The translations under genes and the position numbers were made by a program. Shown in pieces: positions 39,801 to 50,546 of a stretch of 64,000 bases of DNA. Each line of letters begins with the position of its first letter. The first letter of the stretch is position 1. The notes under the pieces are model-generated. The model made no database searches. It was not told the origin of the DNA and saw only the letters and a program-made list of their open reading frames with translations. Origin of the DNA: Roseovarius pelagicus (GTDB lineage Bacteria > Pseudomonadota > Alphaproteobacteria > Rhodobacterales > Rhodobacteraceae); the NCBI RefSeq assembly GCF_025639885.1, contig NZ_CP106738.1, positions 1,240,001-1,304,000 on the forward strand, read 5' to 3'.

Positions 39801-41045
39801 GAGGATATCCCACACTTCGGGACGTTCCTTTTCCACCAGCTTCTTGGCTTGCTTGACGGTTGACGACAGACCTTTGGCCTCAAGCCGCGAATAGATAAAC
39901 GGTTTGAACAGCTCCAGCGCCATCTTCTTGGGCAGACCACACTGGTGCAACTTCAGTTCGGGACCAGTCACAATGACCGAACGACCCGAGAAGTCGACGC
40001 GTTTACCCAAAAGGTTCTGACGGAAGCGGCCCTGCTTGCCTTTCAGCATGTCGCTGAGTGATTTCAGCGGACGCTTGTTGGCACCGGTGATAACCCGACC
40101 ACGACGACCGTTGTCGAACAGCGCATCGACCGATTCCTGCAACATCCGCTTCTCGTTGCGCACGATGATATCGGGCGCGCGCAGCTCGATCAGCCGCTTC
40201 AGACGGTTGTTGCGGTTGATGACCCGCCGATAGAGATCGTTGAGGTCCGACGTGGCGAAACGCCCCCCGTCGAGCGGCACCAGCGGACGCAGCTCTGGTG
40301 GAATGACCGGAATGACAGTCATAACCATCCATTCCGGGCGGTTGCCGGATTCAAGGAAGCTCTCGACCACTTTCAGGCGCTTGATGATCTTCTTCGGCTT
40401 GAGCTCGCCGGTCGCCACGGCCAGATCGGCGCGCAGGTTTTCGGCTTCGGATTCCAGATCAATCTGCGCCAGCATGTCGCGGATCGCTTCGGCACCGATA
40501 TTCGCGGTGAAGGCGTCCAGACCGTAGGCGTCCTGCGCGTCCATGAACTCTTCTTCGCTGAGCATCTGGCCATAGGTCAGGTCCGTGAGGCCCGGCTCGA
40601 TCACAACGTAGTTCTCGAAATACAAAACCCGTTCCAGATCGCGCAGCGTCATGTCCAGCATGAGACCGATGCGCGACGGCAGCGATTTCAGGAACCAGAT
40701 ATGCGCACAGGGTGCCGCCAGCTCGATATGGCCCATACGCTCGCGGCGTACCTTTTGCAGCGTGACTTCTACACCGCATTTCTCGCAGACGACGCCGCGA
40801 TATTTCATGCGTTTGTATTTACCGCACAGGCATTCGTAATCCTTGATCGGGCCAAAGATGCGCGCGCAGAACAGACCGTCACGTTCGGGCTTGAATGTGC
40901 GGTAGTTGATCGTTTCGGGCTTCTTGATCTCGCCATAGGACCAGCTCAGGATACGCTCTGGGCTGGCAAGGCTGACCTTGATTTCGTCAAACGTCTGCGC
41001 CGGTGCGACAGGGTTGAACGGGTTGTTTGTCAGTTCCTGGTTCAT
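36801..41045 (-). CDS. rpoC: DNA-directed RNA polymerase subunit beta'
   Basis: The catalytic subunit of RNA polymerase, 1414 aa. The N-terminal zinc site is Cys72, Cys74, Cys87 and Cys90 ([19 protein letters not shown]). The active-site loop NADFDGDQM (461-469) holds the Mg ligands Asp463, Asp465 and Asp467. The second zinc site is formed by cysteines in VRQHDCGTD and [15 protein letters not shown]. The rifampicin-independent bridge helix and trigger loop regions are intact. It follows rpoB after 88 bases containing two perfect palindromes. Confidence 0.98.
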   Translation of the reverse strand: MNQELTNNPFNPVAPAQTFDEIKVSLASPERILSWSYGEIKKPETINYRTFKPERDGLFCARIFGPIKDYECLCGKYKRMKYRGVVCEKCGVEVTLQKVRRERMGHIELAAPCAHIWFLKSLPSRIGLMLDMTLRDLERVLYFENYVVIEPGLTDLTYGQMLSEEEFMDAQDAYGLDAFTANIGAEAIRDMLAQIDLESEAENLRADLAVATGELKPKKIIKRLKVVESFLESGNRPEWMVMTVIPVIPPELRPLVPLDGGRFATSDLNDLYRRVINRNNRLKRLIELRAPDIIVRNEKRMLQESVDALFDNGRRGRVITGANKRPLKSLSDMLKGKQGRFRQNLLGKRVDFSGRSVIVTGPELKLHQCGLPKKMALELFKPFIYSRLEAKGLSSTVKQAKKLVEKERPEVWDILDEVIREHPVMLNRAPTLHRLGIQAFEPTLIEGKAIQLHPLVCSAFNADFDGDQMAVHVPLSLEAQLEARVLMMSTNNVLSPANGAPIIVPSQDMILGLYYASLQRDGMKGEGMSFSSIDEVQHALDAGEVHLHAKITARVPQVDDEGNEVVTRFETTPGRVRLGALLPQNAKAPFTLVNRLLRKKEVQQVIDTVYRYCGQKESVIFCDQIMTMGFREAFKAGISFGKDDMVIPDLKWDIVGETREQVKGFEQQYMDGLITQGEKYNKVVDAWSKCNDQVTDAMMGTISASKHDENGTELEPNSVYMMAHSGARGSVTQMKQLGGMRGLMAKPNGDIIETPIISNFKEGLTVLEYFNSTHGARKGLSDTALKTANSGYLTRRLVDVAQDCIVRQHDCGTDRAITAENAVNDGEVVSSLGERVLGRVAAEDILRPGTDEVIIAEGTLIDERMADAVEEAAVATARIRSPLTCEAEDGVCAMCYGRDLARGTMVNTGEAVGIIAAQSIGEPGTQLTMRTFHIGGVAQGGQQSFLEASQDGTIEFDNAQTLENSAGETLVMGRNMKLKIMSGSGQELASHKLGYGTKLHVAEGGTVARGDKLFEWDPYTLPIIAEKSGTAKFVDLVTGVAVRDETDDATGMTQKIVMDWRAAPKGNELKPEIFVVGDDGEPMRNDAGNPVTYPMSVDAILSIEEGDKIHAGDVVARIPREGAKTKDITGGLPRVAELFEARRPKDHAIIAEIDGYVRYGRDYKNKRRISIEPADDALETVEYMVPKGKHIPVQEGDFVQKGDYIMDGNPAPHDILAIMGVEALADYMIDEVQDVYRLQGVKINDKHIEVIVRQMLQKWEIQDSGETTLLKGEHVDKAEFDAANQKAMDKGVRPAQGEPILLGITKASLQTRSFISAASFQETTRVLTEASVQGKRDKLVGLKENVIVGRLIPAGTGGATQDMRKIATSRDNVVIEARREEAEAAAALAAPTEADVVGADPFDTLVETPESRDE

Positions 41046-41084
41046 CTTGTGACCTTTCAGTTAAGGCAATGCGTTGGGGAAGGA

Positions 41085-41135
41085 CCCATATTTTTCGCGA
41101 AAAATATGGGCTCAAGAAAATTCGCGAATTTTCTT
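41085..41135. repeat. two adjacent perfect palindromes between rpoB and rpoC
   Basis: The first (41085-41110) is a 26-base perfect palindrome, half CCCATATTTTTCG; the second (41114-41135) is a 22-base one, half AAGAAAATTCG. Both are centred on CGCG, and the second overlaps the rpoB stop codon. They could be mRNA processing or stabilising hairpins, or protein-binding sites. Confidence 0.9.
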
Positions 41136-44100
41136 ATTCCTCGCCCTCCGAATCCAGAAGTTCCATGTTGAGACCCAAACCGCGGACCTCCTTGACCAGA
41201 ACGTTGAACGATTCCGGCACGCCAGCCTCAAAGCTGTCTTCGCCCTTGACGATCGACTCGTAAACCTTGGTCCGGCCTGCCACATCGTCCGACTTCACCG
41301 TCAGCATTTCCTGCAAGGTGTAGGCCGCGCCGTACGCTTCCAGCGCCCAAACCTCCATCTCACCGAAACGCTGCCCGCCGAACTGCGCTTTACCACCCAG
41401 CGGCTGCTGCGTGACAAGGCTGTAAGGCCCGGTCGAACGCGCGTGGATCTTGTCGTCGACAAGGTGGTGCAGTTTCAGCAGGTACTTCACGCCGACGGTG
41501 ACAGGGCGCGCAAACTGCTCGCCTGTGCGTCCGTCAAACAGAACCGACTGACCCGACGTATCAAATCCCGCACGCCGTAGTGCATCGTTCACGTCGGCCT
41601 CCTTGGCCCCGTCAAAGACCGGTGTCGCGATTGGCACGCCATTGGTGACGTTGCCGGCTGCTTCGATCAGCTGATCCTCGTCCATACCGGCGATGCCTTC
41701 GTCGTAGACATCATCGCCATAGGCCAGCTTCATTGCCTCACGGACAGGAGTCAGATCGCCTGAGCGACGGTAGTCCTGCAACGCCTCGTCAATCTTGACG
41801 CCAAAGCCGCGCGCGGCCCAGCCCATGTGGGTTTCAAGGATCTGACCGACGTTCATACGCGACGGCACGCCCAGCGGGTTCAGACAGAAATCAACCGGCG
41901 TACCATCCGCGAGGAACGGCATGTCCTCCATCGGTACCACCTTCGAAATCACACCTTTGTTGCCGTGACGACCGGCCATCTTGTCACCCGGTTGAAGCTT
42001 GCGCTTCACCGCGATGAACACCTTGACCATTTTCATCACGCCCGGAGGCAGATCATCGCCGCGGCGAACCTTCTCGACCTTGTCCTCGAACCGCGCATCC
42101 AAAGCGCGCTTTTGCGCCTCGTATTGCGAGTTCAATGCTTCAACGATCTGGGCATCGGCCTCGTCTTTCAGCGCCAACTGCCACCATTGACCCTTGCTCA
42201 GCATACCCAGCAGATCCTCGGTGATTTCCGAGTTCGACTTGACGCCTTTGGGGCCTTTAACGGCAACCTTGCCAAAGATCACAGACTTGAGACGCGCGTA
42301 GATGTTGCGGTCCAGAATGGCCAGCTCATCATCGCGGTCGCGCGCCAGACGTTCGACTTCTTCACGCTCGATCTGAAGTGCGCGCTCGTCTTTTTCCACC
42401 CCGTGGCGGTTAAAGACGCGTACTTCAACGACCGTACCGAAATCGCCCGGTTTGACGCGCAGCGATGTATCACGCACATCGCTGGCTTTCTCGCCAAAGA
42501 TCGCGCGCAGCAGCTTTTCTTCCGGTGTCATCGGGCTTTCACCCTTGGGGGTGATCTTGCCCACCAGAATATCGCCCGGCTCCACATCCGCGCCAATATA
42601 GACGATGCCCGCCTCGTCGAGGTTGCGCAGAGCTTCCTCGCCGACGTTGGGAATATCGCGGGTGATCTCTTCTGGCCCCAGCTTAGTATCGCGGGCTGCC
42701 ACTTCGAATTCTTCGATATGTACAGACGTGAAGACGTCATCACGCGACATACGCTCGGAAATCAGGATCGAGTCCTCAAAGTTGTAGCCGTTCCACGGCA
42801 TGAACGCGACAACCACGTTCCGGCCCACGGCCAGTTCGCCCATGTCAGTCGCGGGACCATCAGCGATGACCTCGCCCTTGCCCACGGTATCGCCCACCTT
42901 CACCAAAGGACGCTGGTTGATACAGCTGTTCTGGTTCGAGCGCTGGAACTTGCGCAGACGATAGATATCCACGCCCGGATCGCCCGGCTCCATGTCTTCG
43001 GTGGCACGCACAACGATCCGCTGGGCATCGACCTGGTCGATGATACCCGCACGTTTCGCCATGATCGCAGCACCACTATCGCGGGCTACGACGCCTTCGA
43101 TCCCGGTGCCGACCAGCGGTGCCTCGGCCTGAATCAACGGCAGCGCCTGCCGCATCATGTTCGACCCCATCAGCGCGCGGTTGGCGTCGTCGTTTTCCAG
43201 AAACGGAATGAGCGAGGCCGCGACCGAGACCAACTGTTTCGGGCTGACGTCGATCAGGTCTACACTCTCGCTGGGCGCGAGGGTGTATTCGCCCGACTGG
43301 CGGGTGTTGACCATCTCGTTCTCGAACTTGCCGTTCTCATCGAGGTTGGCGTTGGCCTGTGCCACGATGTGCCGCATCTCCTCGGTTGCGGACATGTATT
43401 GCACTTCGTCCGTCACCTGCGCGTTCACCACTTTACGGTAAGGCGTTTCGATAAAGCCGTATTTGTTCACCCGCGCAAAGGTTGCGAGGCTGTTGATCAG
43501 GCCGATGTTCGGGCCTTCCGGCGTCTCAATCGGGCACATCCGGCCATAGTGGGTCGGGTGAACGTCGCGCACCTCGAACCCGGCACGTTCGCGGGTCAGA
43601 CCGCCCGGCCCAAGCGCGGACAGGCGGCGCTTGTGCGTGACTTCCGACAGCGGGTTGGTTTGGTCCATGAACTGCGACAGCTGGCTCGAACCAAAGAACT
43701 CGCGTACAGCCGCAGCAGCAGGTTTGGCGTTGATCAGATCTTGCGGCATGACCGTATCGATCTCGACCGATGACATGCGTTCCTTGATCGCGCGCTCCAT
43801 ACGCAGCAGGCCAACGCGGTACTGGTTCTCCATCAGCTCGCCGACAGAACGCACCCGGCGGTTGCCGAGGTGGTCGATGTCGTCGATGTCGCCCTTACCG
43901 TCGCGCAGCTCTACCAGCGCCTTGATGCAGGCCACGATATCTTCGCGGTCCAGCGTGCGCTGTGTATCCGGCTTGTCCAGCGCCAGACGCATGTTCATCT
44001 TGACCCGGCCTACCGCGCTCAGGTCATAACGTTCGCCGTCAAAGAACAGTGTGTCGAACAGTGCCGATGCGGCCTCTTCGGTGGGCGGCTCGCCCGGACG

Positions 44101-45270
44101 CATCACGCGGTAGATATCCATCAGCGCGGTTTCACGGCTCATGTTCTTGTCCGCGGCCATGGTGTTGCGCATGTAGGGACCGACATTGATGTTGTCGATA
44201 TCCAGCACCGGCACCTCGGTGATACCAGCGTCCAGCAGTTCCTGCAGGGAACCACCGGTCACATCACCGGCCTTGTCGTATTCCAGCGTCAGTTCGTCAC
44301 CGGCTTCGACATAGATCGCGCCGGTTTCTTCGTTGATGATGTCCTTGGCGACGAATTTGCCCAGAATATGCTCGAACGGAACCAGAAGGTCGGTCACATT
44401 GCCGTCGTCGATCAGCTTCTTGACGGCGCGCGGCGTAACTTTCTTGCCCGCTTCAGCGATAACTTCGCCAGATTTGGCATCGACCAGATCATAGGTCGGG
44501 CGGGTGCCGCGAACGCGCTCGGGGAAGAACTTGGTGACCCAGCCCTTGCCCTTTTTCAGCTTGAAATTAACCGTGTCGTAATAGGCATCCATGATGCCTT
44601 CCTGGTCCATGCCCAGCGAATACAGCAGCGTTGTTACGGGCAGCTTGCGGCGGCGATCGATCCGCGCGAACACGATATCCTTGGCGTCGAATTCGAAATC
44701 CAACCACGAACCACGATAGGGAATGATCCGGCATGCAAAGAGCAACTTGCCAGAGCTGTGGGTCTTGCCCTTGTCATGGTCAAAGAACACACCGGGCGAA
44801 CGGTGCATCTGGGACACGATCACACGCTCGGTACCATTGACGACAAAGGTGCCGTTGGGCGTCATCAAGGGCATATCGCCCATGAACACGTCCTGTTCCT
44901 TGATGTCCTTGACCGATTTGGCACCGGTATCTTCGTCGATATCAAACACGATCAGACGCAGCGTCACCTTTAGCGGCGCGCTGTATGTCATGTCGCGCTG
45001 CATGCACTCCTCGACGTCGTATTTCGGCTTTTCCAGCTCGTAATCGACGAACTCGATGACAGAGGTTTCGTTGAAATCCGAAATCGGAAAGACCGACTGA
45101 AAGACACCCTTGATGCCTTCACCGTCCATGGGGATGTCCTGATCACCTGAATTCAGGAACAGGTCATATGACGATTTCTGAACCTCGATAAGGTTCGGCA
45201 TTTCGAGGACTTCGCGGATTTTACCGAAGTATTTACGCAAACGTTTCTGGCCAAGATAGGTTTGAGCCAT
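41134..45270 (-). CDS. rpoB: DNA-directed RNA polymerase subunit beta
   Basis: The beta subunit, 1378 aa, forming the active-site cleft and the rifampicin pocket. The rifampicin region reads [20 protein letters not shown] then [10 protein letters not shown], all wild-type residues. The start at 45270 ([17 protein letters not shown]) has AAGGTG upstream and fits the family; a start four codons earlier is unlikely. The hairpin-rich 248-base spacer to rplL resembles the attenuation/processing region of the E. coli rplL-rpoB gap. Confidence 0.98.
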   Translation of the reverse strand: MAQTYLGQKRLRKYFGKIREVLEMPNLIEVQKSSYDLFLNSGDQDIPMDGEGIKGVFQSVFPISDFNETSVIEFVDYELEKPKYDVEECMQRDMTYSAPLKVTLRLIVFDIDEDTGAKSVKDIKEQDVFMGDMPLMTPNGTFVVNGTERVIVSQMHRSPGVFFDHDKGKTHSSGKLLFACRIIPYRGSWLDFEFDAKDIVFARIDRRRKLPVTTLLYSLGMDQEGIMDAYYDTVNFKLKKGKGWVTKFFPERVRGTRPTYDLVDAKSGEVIAEAGKKVTPRAVKKLIDDGNVTDLLVPFEHILGKFVAKDIINEETGAIYVEAGDELTLEYDKAGDVTGGSLQELLDAGITEVPVLDIDNINVGPYMRNTMAADKNMSRETALMDIYRVMRPGEPPTEEAASALFDTLFFDGERYDLSAVGRVKMNMRLALDKPDTQRTLDREDIVACIKALVELRDGKGDIDDIDHLGNRRVRSVGELMENQYRVGLLRMERAIKERMSSVEIDTVMPQDLINAKPAAAAVREFFGSSQLSQFMDQTNPLSEVTHKRRLSALGPGGLTRERAGFEVRDVHPTHYGRMCPIETPEGPNIGLINSLATFARVNKYGFIETPYRKVVNAQVTDEVQYMSATEEMRHIVAQANANLDENGKFENEMVNTRQSGEYTLAPSESVDLIDVSPKQLVSVAASLIPFLENDDANRALMGSNMMRQALPLIQAEAPLVGTGIEGVVARDSGAAIMAKRAGIIDQVDAQRIVVRATEDMEPGDPGVDIYRLRKFQRSNQNSCINQRPLVKVGDTVGKGEVIADGPATDMGELAVGRNVVVAFMPWNGYNFEDSILISERMSRDDVFTSVHIEEFEVAARDTKLGPEEITRDIPNVGEEALRNLDEAGIVYIGADVEPGDILVGKITPKGESPMTPEEKLLRAIFGEKASDVRDTSLRVKPGDFGTVVEVRVFNRHGVEKDERALQIEREEVERLARDRDDELAILDRNIYARLKSVIFGKVAVKGPKGVKSNSEITEDLLGMLSKGQWWQLALKDEADAQIVEALNSQYEAQKRALDARFEDKVEKVRRGDDLPPGVMKMVKVFIAVKRKLQPGDKMAGRHGNKGVISKVVPMEDMPFLADGTPVDFCLNPLGVPSRMNVGQILETHMGWAARGFGVKIDEALQDYRRSGDLTPVREAMKLAYGDDVYDEGIAGMDEDQLIEAAGNVTNGVPIATPVFDGAKEADVNDALRRAGFDTSGQSVLFDGRTGEQFARPVTVGVKYLLKLHHLVDDKIHARSTGPYSLVTQQPLGGKAQFGGQRFGEMEVWALEAYGAAYTLQEMLTVKSDDVAGRTKVYESIVKGEDSFEAGVPESFNVLVKEVRGLGLNMELLDSEGEE

Positions 45271-45518
45271 GTGTCTGGTCACCTTTCAATTCTCACCGGT
45301 CGCGCGGGCTGTCGGGCCCCAGCCGCGTGACCATTTGAGACGGCGTGCTAAGGATCCATTCATGGCTGTCGTCCCAATGACAGCCTCCCGATCCAGAACC
45401 TCGCCTGAGAAAAGCCCCAAATATGCGGGGCCTCTCTGAGACAGGTTCGGCAGGGGACAGTTTTCACCGCCCCCTGCCTTGATTCTCAGCCCCTCGGGTA
45501 AACCCCCGAGGGCCGCAA

Positions 45519-45899
45519 TCACTTCAGTTCGACTTCGGCGCCAGCTGCTTCCAGCTTGCCTTTGAGCTCTTCGGCTTCTTCTTTCGAAACCTGCTCTTTG
45601 ACAGCTTTGCCGCCTGCTTCGACCAGGTCCTTGGCTTCTTTCAGGCCCAGACCGGTGATCGCGCGAACCTCTTTGATGACGTTGATTTTCGACGCGCCGG
45701 CCGATTTCAGGATAACGTCAAATTCGGTTTGCTCTTCGCCTGCGTCGCCACCGGCGTCGCCAGCAGGACCAGCCATCATCACAGCGCCGCCAGCGGCGGG
45801 CTCGATGCCGTACTCGTCTTTCAGGATAGTTTTCAGTTCTTGTGCTTCGAGAAGCGTCAGACCAACGATCTCTTCTGCCAGTTTTTTCAGATCAGCCAT
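45519..45899 (-). CDS. rplL: 50S ribosomal protein L7/L12
   Basis: The stalk protein that recruits translation GTPases, 126 aa. The N-terminal dimer domain ([20 protein letters not shown]) is followed by an Ala/Gly-rich hinge ([17 protein letters not shown]) and the C-terminal domain [18 protein letters not shown]. It lies 73 bases after rplJ. Confidence 0.98.
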   Translation of the reverse strand: MADLKKLAEEIVGLTLLEAQELKTILKDEYGIEPAAGGAVMMAGPAGDAGGDAGEEQTEFDVILKSAGASKINVIKEVRAITGLGLKEAKDLVEAGGKAVKEQVSKEEAEELKGKLEAAGAEVELK

Positions 45900-45972
45900 T
45901 TTCTCATGCTTTCCGTTTTAGATGTGTTCCAACGTCCGGGTTTCAAGCCCGGTACGGGTACGTTCCAGTTGC

Positions 45973-46491
45973 TTATGCCGCTTCGGCCTTCTCTTCGATG
46001 GTCGAAAGGATGCTCGCGATGTTGCTAGCAGGTGCGCCAATGGCCCCGGCAATGTTCGAAGCAGGTGCGCCGATGCAGCCCACGATCGAAGCAATAAGCT
46101 CGTCACGCGAAGGCATTTTCGACACGGCTTCAACGCCAGCCCGGTCCAGAGCGTTCTCACCCATTGCCCCGCCAAGGATCTCGTATTTCTTGTTGTCCTT
46201 GGCGAAACCCTCACACACCTTGGCCGCAGCCACGGGGTCTTCGGAATAGGTCAAAACGGTCATACCCGAGAGGTAGTCAGCAATGCTTGCGCATGGCTTG
46301 CCCTCAAGGGCGATCTTGGCGAGCCTGTTTTTGGCAACGCGAACAGATGCATCGGCATCGCGCGCACGCGCACGAAGATCTTGCATCTCTGCAACTGTCA
46401 GACCCGTGTAGTGGGCAACCACTACAACGCCAGAGCTTTCGAAGATCTGGCCGAGTTCCTCGACCACTTTCTCTTTCTGGGCTCTATCCAC
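45973..46491 (-). CDS. rplJ: 50S ribosomal protein L10
   Basis: L10 (uL10) anchors the L7/L12 stalk and in E. coli represses its own mRNA. The 172 aa begin at a GTG at 46491 ([14 protein letters not shown]), supported by GGAG 7 bases upstream and by family length. Near the C-terminus [20 protein letters not shown] is a small tandem duplication. A leader of more than 200 bases precedes it. Confidence 0.97.
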   Translation of the reverse strand: MDRAQKEKVVEELGQIFESSGVVVVAHYTGLTVAEMQDLRARARDADASVRVAKNRLAKIALEGKPCASIADYLSGMTVLTYSEDPVAAAKVCEGFAKDNKKYEILGGAMGENALDRAGVEAVSKMPSRDELIASIVGCIGAPASNIAGAIGAPASNIASILSTIEEKAEAA

Positions 46492-46676
46492 AGTTTTTCT
46501 CCAAATTTGGAGGTTTCCCTCCGGCTCAGTGTACCGGATTTCTCCGGCGGTTGGGTCCTTCAAACGGGACGCCCGAACCGCACGAAGACATGGCCTTCGG
46601 TCAATCTGGTCTGATCCCGTCTCAGGCAGGAATTAACAGGGCAATAGACCCCAACCCGCCATCTCGGACGAAACGC

Positions 46677-46704
46677 AAAAGAGCGCGGGACGAATCACGC
46701 GCTC
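46677..46704 (-). promoter_or_regulatory. attenuator-like hairpin at the start of the rplJ leader
   Basis: On the minus strand GAGCGCG, a 10-base loop, CGCGCTC and TTTT. It begins roughly 7 bases after the expected transcription start, so it could stop transcription early. Confidence 0.5.
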
Positions 46705-46717
46705 CAAGGCAAGGGCA

Positions 46718-46746
46718 GACCTAATCTGCACGCCACCAAATGCCAA
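46718..46746 (-). promoter_or_regulatory. promoter candidate for rplJ-rplL-rpoB-rpoC
   Basis: On the minus strand TTGGCA (46746-46741), a 17-base spacer and TAGGTC (46723-46718). It gives a leader of about 220 bases. Confidence 0.5.
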
Positions 46747-46911
46747 GCCCCGTAGGCCAGTTTTTTGCAAGCTTCCGCCGATTTCCCCCGACATTCTCGC
46801 AATCCGCCCGTTGCCGGGGCTGCTCGCGCGGCGTTTGGTCGGCAAACGGCAAAATTGCCCCCCCACATGATCACCGCTGACGTCCCGGAGATGACGATCG
46901 CCATGCTATAA

Positions 46912-46951
46912 GAACGAACAGACCCGGCGCGCACAGGGCGAGCCGGGTCTG
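46912..46951 (-). terminator. terminator after rplA
   Basis: The arms CAGACCCGGC and GCCGGGTCTG (46919-46951) pair perfectly and are followed on the minus strand by TTCGTTCTT. The broken T run makes efficiency uncertain. Confidence 0.65.
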
Positions 46952-46990
46952 CCTCAATCTAATCGTCAGGCGCATGGCCTGACAGCGCGA

Positions 46991-47689
46991 TTAGCTGCCT
47001 GCAGCGTCCGCGACATCAATCGTGATGCCAGGTCCCATCGTCGAGGTCAGCGAAATACGCTTCATGTACGATCCCTTGGCACCGGCTGGCTTGGCCTTGG
47101 CCACGGCACCGATAAAGGCGCGCACGTTCTCGACCAGCTTGGCCTCGTCGAACGATGCCTTGCCGACGCCGGCATGTACGACACCGGCCTTCTCGGCCTT
47201 GAACTGGACCTGACCGCCCTTGGCGTCTTCGACAGCTTGCTTGATGTCCATCGTCACGGTGCCGACTTTGGGGTTCGGCATCAGGTTGCGTGGGCCCAGA
47301 ACCTTGCCCAGACGGCCGACGATCGGCATCATGTCGGGCGTTGCAATGCAGCGATCAAAGTCGATCTTGCCGCCTTGCACGATTTCCATCAGGTCCTCTG
47401 CGCCAACGATGTCCGCGCCTGCCGCTTCAGCTTCTTCAGCCTTGGGGCCACGGGCGAATACCGCCACGCGAACGGATTTACCGGTGCCGTTGGGCAGGCC
47501 GACAACACCGCGAACCATCTGGTCCGCGTGACGCGGATCGACGCCGAGGCTCATCGCGATCTCGATGGTTTCGTCGAACTTGGCCTTGGCATTGTTCTTG
47601 ACCAGTGCCACGGCTTCTTCAACTGTTACGTCGTGCTTGCCAGCAAAGGCTTCGCGGGCGGCGCGCGTGCGTTTTCCGAGTTTTGCCAT
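46991..47689 (-). CDS. rplA: 50S ribosomal protein L1
   Basis: L1 (uL1) forms the mobile L1 stalk that helps release E-site tRNA and in E. coli represses the L11 operon. The 232 aa include [20 protein letters not shown] and [20 protein letters not shown]. It starts 1 base after rplK. Confidence 0.98.
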   Translation of the reverse strand: MAKLGKRTRAAREAFAGKHDVTVEEAVALVKNNAKAKFDETIEIAMSLGVDPRHADQMVRGVVGLPNGTGKSVRVAVFARGPKAEEAEAAGADIVGAEDLMEIVQGGKIDFDRCIATPDMMPIVGRLGKVLGPRNLMPNPKVGTVTMDIKQAVEDAKGGQVQFKAEKAGVVHAGVGKASFDEAKLVENVRAFIGAVAKAKPAGAKGSYMKRISLTSTMGPGITIDVADAAGS

Positions 47690-47690
47690 C

Positions 47691-48116
47691 TTACTTCACC
47701 TCGATGCCCATGGAACGCGCGGAACCGACGATGATCTTCATCGCGGCGTCGACGTCGTTTGCGTTCAGGTCTTTCCACTTGGCTTCCGCAATCTCGCGGA
47801 CCTGCTTGACGGTTACGGAACCGGCCACATCGCGACCCGGTGTTTTGGAACCGGATTTCAGCTTGGCAGCCTTTTTGATGTAATAGGACGCGGGCGGCGT
47901 CTTGATTTCCATCTCAAAGGATTTGTCCTGATAATAGGTAATCACGGTCGGGCATGGGGCACCTGGCTCCATGTCCTGCGTCTTGGCGTTGAACGCCTTG
48001 CAGAATTCCATGATGTTGATGCCGCGCTGACCCAGGGCGGGTCCAACGGGCGGGCTGGGGTTGGCTTGCCCGGCTTTCACCTGCAGCTTCATCTTGCCAG
48101 CGAGTTTCTTGGCCAT
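47691..48116 (-). CDS. rplK: 50S ribosomal protein L11
   Basis: L11 (uL11) forms the base of the GTPase centre and mediates RelA activation. The 141 aa include the Pro-rich [20 protein letters not shown] and the C-terminal RNA-binding part [20 protein letters not shown]. The start at 48116 has AAGGAGAGG just upstream; the frame is open 45 codons further but without family similarity. Confidence 0.98.
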   Translation of the reverse strand: MAKKLAGKMKLQVKAGQANPSPPVGPALGQRGINIMEFCKAFNAKTQDMEPGAPCPTVITYYQDKSFEMEIKTPPASYYIKKAAKLKSGSKTPGRDVAGSVTVKQVREIAEAKWKDLNANDVDAAMKIIVGSARSMGIEVK

Positions 48117-48255
48117 GAGGCCTCTCCTTCTTTCCAACGACCTCGGGGCGCGCCCTTCGGTCTCTCTCGTTGCGTGGTCCGGATCGGGTGCCGCGGCCCC
48201 CTGTCCTCCCACTTGGGATGCGCTGTCGTCCCATCCGGGCCGACCTCGCATGTCT

Positions 48256-48282
48256 CATAGGGTGGGCGCTGCCCCACCCCCC
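48256..48282. repeat. intergenic palindrome, copy H
   Basis: ATAG-GGTGGG-CGCT-GCCCCACC, a single degenerate copy just after the nusG stop codon. Confidence 0.55.
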
Positions 48283-48285
48283 ACG

Positions 48286-48819
48286 TCACCCTTGCTTGGT
48301 AACCTGGGTAAATTCCAATTCGACCGGCGTTTCCCGACCAAAGATCGACACCGACACCTTGAGGCGCTGGTTCTCGTCGTCGACTTCCTCGACCATCCCG
48401 TCGAAATCCTCGAACGGGCCATCGTTGACCTTTACCTTTTCGCCGATCTCGAAATGGATCAGCGTGCGCGGGCTGTCTTCGCCTTCCTGAACGCGGTTCA
48501 GAATCGCATTCACCTCAGCGTCGCGCATCGGCATCGGACGGCCCTGAGGGCCCAAAAATCCAGTAACCCGGTTGATCGAGCTGATCAGGTGATAGCCCTG
48601 ATCGGACATCTCCATGCGCACCAGCACATACCCCGGCATGAACCGCCGCTCGGCGGTCACTTTCTTGCCGCGCCGCACTTCGATCACCTCTTCGGTGGGC
48701 ACCAGCACTTCTTCGATATCGTCCTCGAGGCCGGATTCGATGACGGATGTTCTGATCTGCTCAGCAATCTTCTTCTCGAAATTCGAGAGAACGCTTACCG
48801 AGTACCACCGCTTTGCCAT
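48286..48819 (-). CDS. nusG: transcription termination/antitermination factor NusG
   Basis: NusG binds RNA polymerase through its NGN domain ([36 protein letters not shown]) and couples to S10 or Rho through the C-terminal KOW domain ([19 protein letters not shown]). 177 aa, normal length. A terminator lies between secE and nusG, and a good -10 box (TACAAT) precedes the nusG start, so nusG may have its own promoter. Confidence 0.98.
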   Translation of the reverse strand: MAKRWYSVSVLSNFEKKIAEQIRTSVIESGLEDDIEEVLVPTEEVIEVRRGKKVTAERRFMPGYVLVRMEMSDQGYHLISSINRVTGFLGPQGRPMPMRDAEVNAILNRVQEGEDSPRTLIHFEIGEKVKVNDGPFEDFDGMVEEVDDENQRLKVSVSIFGRETPVELEFTQVTKQG

Positions 48820-48901
48820 GCCGACCCAATTCCTCGTACCATCCGGACCAAGTGCCCGGCATTATTGTATTTCTCCGCGCGTCACACACACGGTCCCGAA
48901 A

Positions 48902-48936
48902 CAAAAATCGGCGCGCAACTCGAATCGCCGCGCGCC
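48902..48936 (-). terminator. intrinsic terminator between secE and nusG
   Basis: On the minus strand GGCGCGC, a 13-base loop region, GCGCGCC and GATTTTTG. It splits the usual secE-nusG pair. Confidence 0.65.
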
Positions 48937-49011
48937 ATGTTCCGTTGATGAGCGCCCCATTACCGCGCATCCCCCATGATTTCAAGGGGCTACAGGCAGT
49001 TTTGGCGTGGT

Positions 49012-49209
49012 TTAGCCGAACATTCCCAGTACAGCCTGTAGTCCACTGCGGATACCAAGATCCACCAAGGCAAAGAAGATTGCCGTCAGCGCCGCCATGA
49101 TGAACACCATCACAGTGGTCAAAAACACCTCGCGGCGCGTCGGCCAAACGACCTTTGCCACTTCGGCGCGGACCTGCTGGATGAACTGAAGCGGATTGGT
49201 TCGTGCCAT
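49012..49209 (-). CDS. secE: protein translocase subunit SecE
   Basis: The clamp subunit of SecYEG, 65 aa, the short single-segment form. It has the amphipathic IQQVRAEVAKVVWPTRREV and one membrane helix (about 30-50, TTVMVFIMAALTAIFFALV). The ATG at 49209 is the family start; the open frame upstream has no similarity. Confidence 0.97.
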   Translation of the reverse strand: MARTNPLQFIQQVRAEVAKVVWPTRREVFLTTVMVFIMAALTAIFFALVDLGIRSGLQAVLGMFG

Positions 49210-49274
49210 GCGCTGATGTCTCTCGCTACCCTCAAATCGGTGCGGGCTGCCCGAATGGTCCAGCCCGTCCGCGC

Positions 49275-49303
49275 GACATACGCGCCCCATGGGGTAAATT
49301 CAA
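49275..49303 (-). promoter_or_regulatory. promoter candidate for secE
   Basis: On the minus strand TTGAAT (49303-49298), a 17-base spacer and TATGTC (49280-49275), followed by GC-rich GCGCGG. The -35 box directly abuts the terminator hairpin of the upstream gene. Confidence 0.6.
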
Positions 49304-49328
49304 GAGCCGATCCAGATGGACCGGCTCT
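49296..49328 (-). terminator. terminator after the 49363-50088 gene
   Basis: On the minus strand GAGCC-G-GTCC, loop ATCT, GGAT-C-GGCTC and TTGAATTT. The stem is good and the T run interrupted. Confidence 0.6.
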
Positions 49329-49362
49329 CAGGGTTTTCAACGCGCCGTCGCAGTCACAATGC

Positions 49363-50088
49363 TCAACCGTGGCGGGCCTGTGCGGCCAGCCTGTCGAACG
49401 GGTCCGGCCCGTCATCGTTACTATCGTCCAAGAGCGCCTCTCGGCTGAAATCCGGCATGTACAGCCCTTCGGTCCAGCGTCCCGGCAAACGATCAAACAA
49501 CGCATCCAACCGTATCGCCAGGCCATCTGCACCGGCGCGCAGCCGCTCTGCCCGGCGCGGGGCGCGGTCGTCCAGCCATCGGTAGAACCAGAGCATTGCC
49601 GCCGCAATCCGTTCGGCACCGACAAAGATGAATGCGATAAGTGCCAACCAGATCGCACCAATGATTAGCGTCGGGACAATCCAAGGCCACGTATAGAACA
49701 CTGCAATCGCCGATGCGGCAATCAGCACCCGCCCCAGCCATCCCTTGCGCACAGCGCGTGGCCTGCCGGAGTCTCTCGGCGGGTCGATCTCCTCGAAAGC
49801 GGCGTGTGTCTGTTCGACAGGAACGCCCCTGCCGCGCTTGGCACTGGCGGTCGTTGCGGCGCGGCGCAGTGGCGGCGCCTCGGCACGGGCAACGGCCTGC
49901 GTCACCGCAGCACTTGCCGCGGCGCGCTCTTCGTCTTTTTGTTCATTCAATGTCTGGGCAATGACTTCGTCGATTTCCGCATCGCTCAATTCCGGAAGCC
50001 GCGATTCCATCAGTGTGTCCAGCCGAAGGCCGGGCCGCAGCTTGCTGTCATCGACGCGCAAGCTCTCGTAATCAGTCATGGTTGGCAT
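49363..50088 (-). CDS. conserved hypothetical two-segment membrane protein
   Basis: A 241-aa protein of unknown function. The N-terminal half is hydrophilic with an Ala/Arg-rich stretch (about 55-90) and the acidic LPELSDAEIDEVIAQTLNEQ. Two adjacent membrane segments lie at about 120-160 (VLIAASAIAVFYTWPWIVP, LIIGAIWLALIAFIFVGAE), then a basic cytoplasmic tail. The ATG at 50088 was chosen; one three codons later is equally possible. It lies between tRNA-Trp and secE. Confidence 0.65.
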   Translation of the reverse strand: MPTMTDYESLRVDDSKLRPGLRLDTLMESRLPELSDAEIDEVIAQTLNEQKDEERAAASAAVTQAVARAEAPPLRRAATTASAKRGRGVPVEQTHAAFEEIDPPRDSGRPRAVRKGWLGRVLIAASAIAVFYTWPWIVPTLIIGAIWLALIAFIFVGAERIAAAMLWFYRWLDDRAPRRAERLRAGADGLAIRLDALFDRLPGRWTEGLYMPDFSREALLDDSNDDGPDPFDRLAAQARHG

Positions 50089-50363
50089 GGCAGCACCAAA
50101 TCCTATGTTGCGCCCCCACGCACACCCGGCGCGAACGCGAGGTCCGTCACCGATTGCAGTCATTCTAGGGCGTGATTCTGGCAAAAATGTGGCAACCGCG
50201 GTAAATTCGGGGCAAACCTGCAATAAATTGGACCTGAATAGGGCAAATGCGGCAACGCTTGCGGTGGTGACTGTCTCTGCTCGGAAAGGGCGGGGACTGT
50301 GGCAACCGACCAAGAAGGTCGTCACGCAAATCCGGGAGTTTGGCATCACACCGGACTGGCCGA

Positions 50364-50439
50364 TGGCAGGGGCACCAGGGCTCGAACCCGGGACCTACGG
50401 TTTTGGAGACCGTCGCTCTACCAACTGAGCTATACCCCT
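50364..50439 (-). tRNA. trnW: tRNA-Trp (anticodon CCA)
   Basis: A 76-base cloverleaf. The acceptor stem AGGGGTA pairs with TGCCCCT, the D arm has AGCTCAGTTGGTAGAGC, the anticodon arm ACGGT-CTCCAAA-ACCGT gives anticodon CCA, and the T arm is CCGGGTTCGAGCCCTGG-like. The 3' CCA is encoded in the DNA (50364-50366). tRNA-Trp upstream of secE-nusG is a common bacterial arrangement. Confidence 0.96.
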
Positions 50440-50453
50440 ATACGCGGTCCGGG

Positions 50454-50481
50454 GATTAAGCCAACTCGCGCGCCAGCGCAA
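50454..50481 (-). promoter_or_regulatory. possible promoter of tRNA-Trp
   Basis: On the minus strand TTGCGC (50481-50476), a 16-base spacer and TTAATC (50459-50454), with the tRNA 5' end 14 bases downstream. Confidence 0.4.
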
Positions 50482-50546
50482 GGGGTCGGACCGATCATAG
50501 ACGACATTTGTTCACACCTCCCTGACCAGCAAGTATCGGCGGGTGA

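Larger units (their letters stand above)
46492..46990. other. rplA-rplJ spacer: L10 leader region
   Basis: 499 bases without a supported gene. From the rplA side it holds a terminator, a promoter candidate, an attenuator-like hairpin, and just before rplJ a hairpin CCGGA-GAAA-TCCGG. Autoregulatory L10 leaders are expected here; I cannot fit the sequence to a specific leader model. Confidence 0.65.

Noticed and set aside
45286..45522. A 78-codon minus-strand frame between rplL and rpoB
   Set aside because: It covers the hairpin-rich spacer, has no ribosome site and no protein-like pattern.
46633..46934. Short frames in the rplA-rplJ spacer
   Set aside because: They overlap the terminator, promoter candidate and leader hairpin of rplJ and look like chance.
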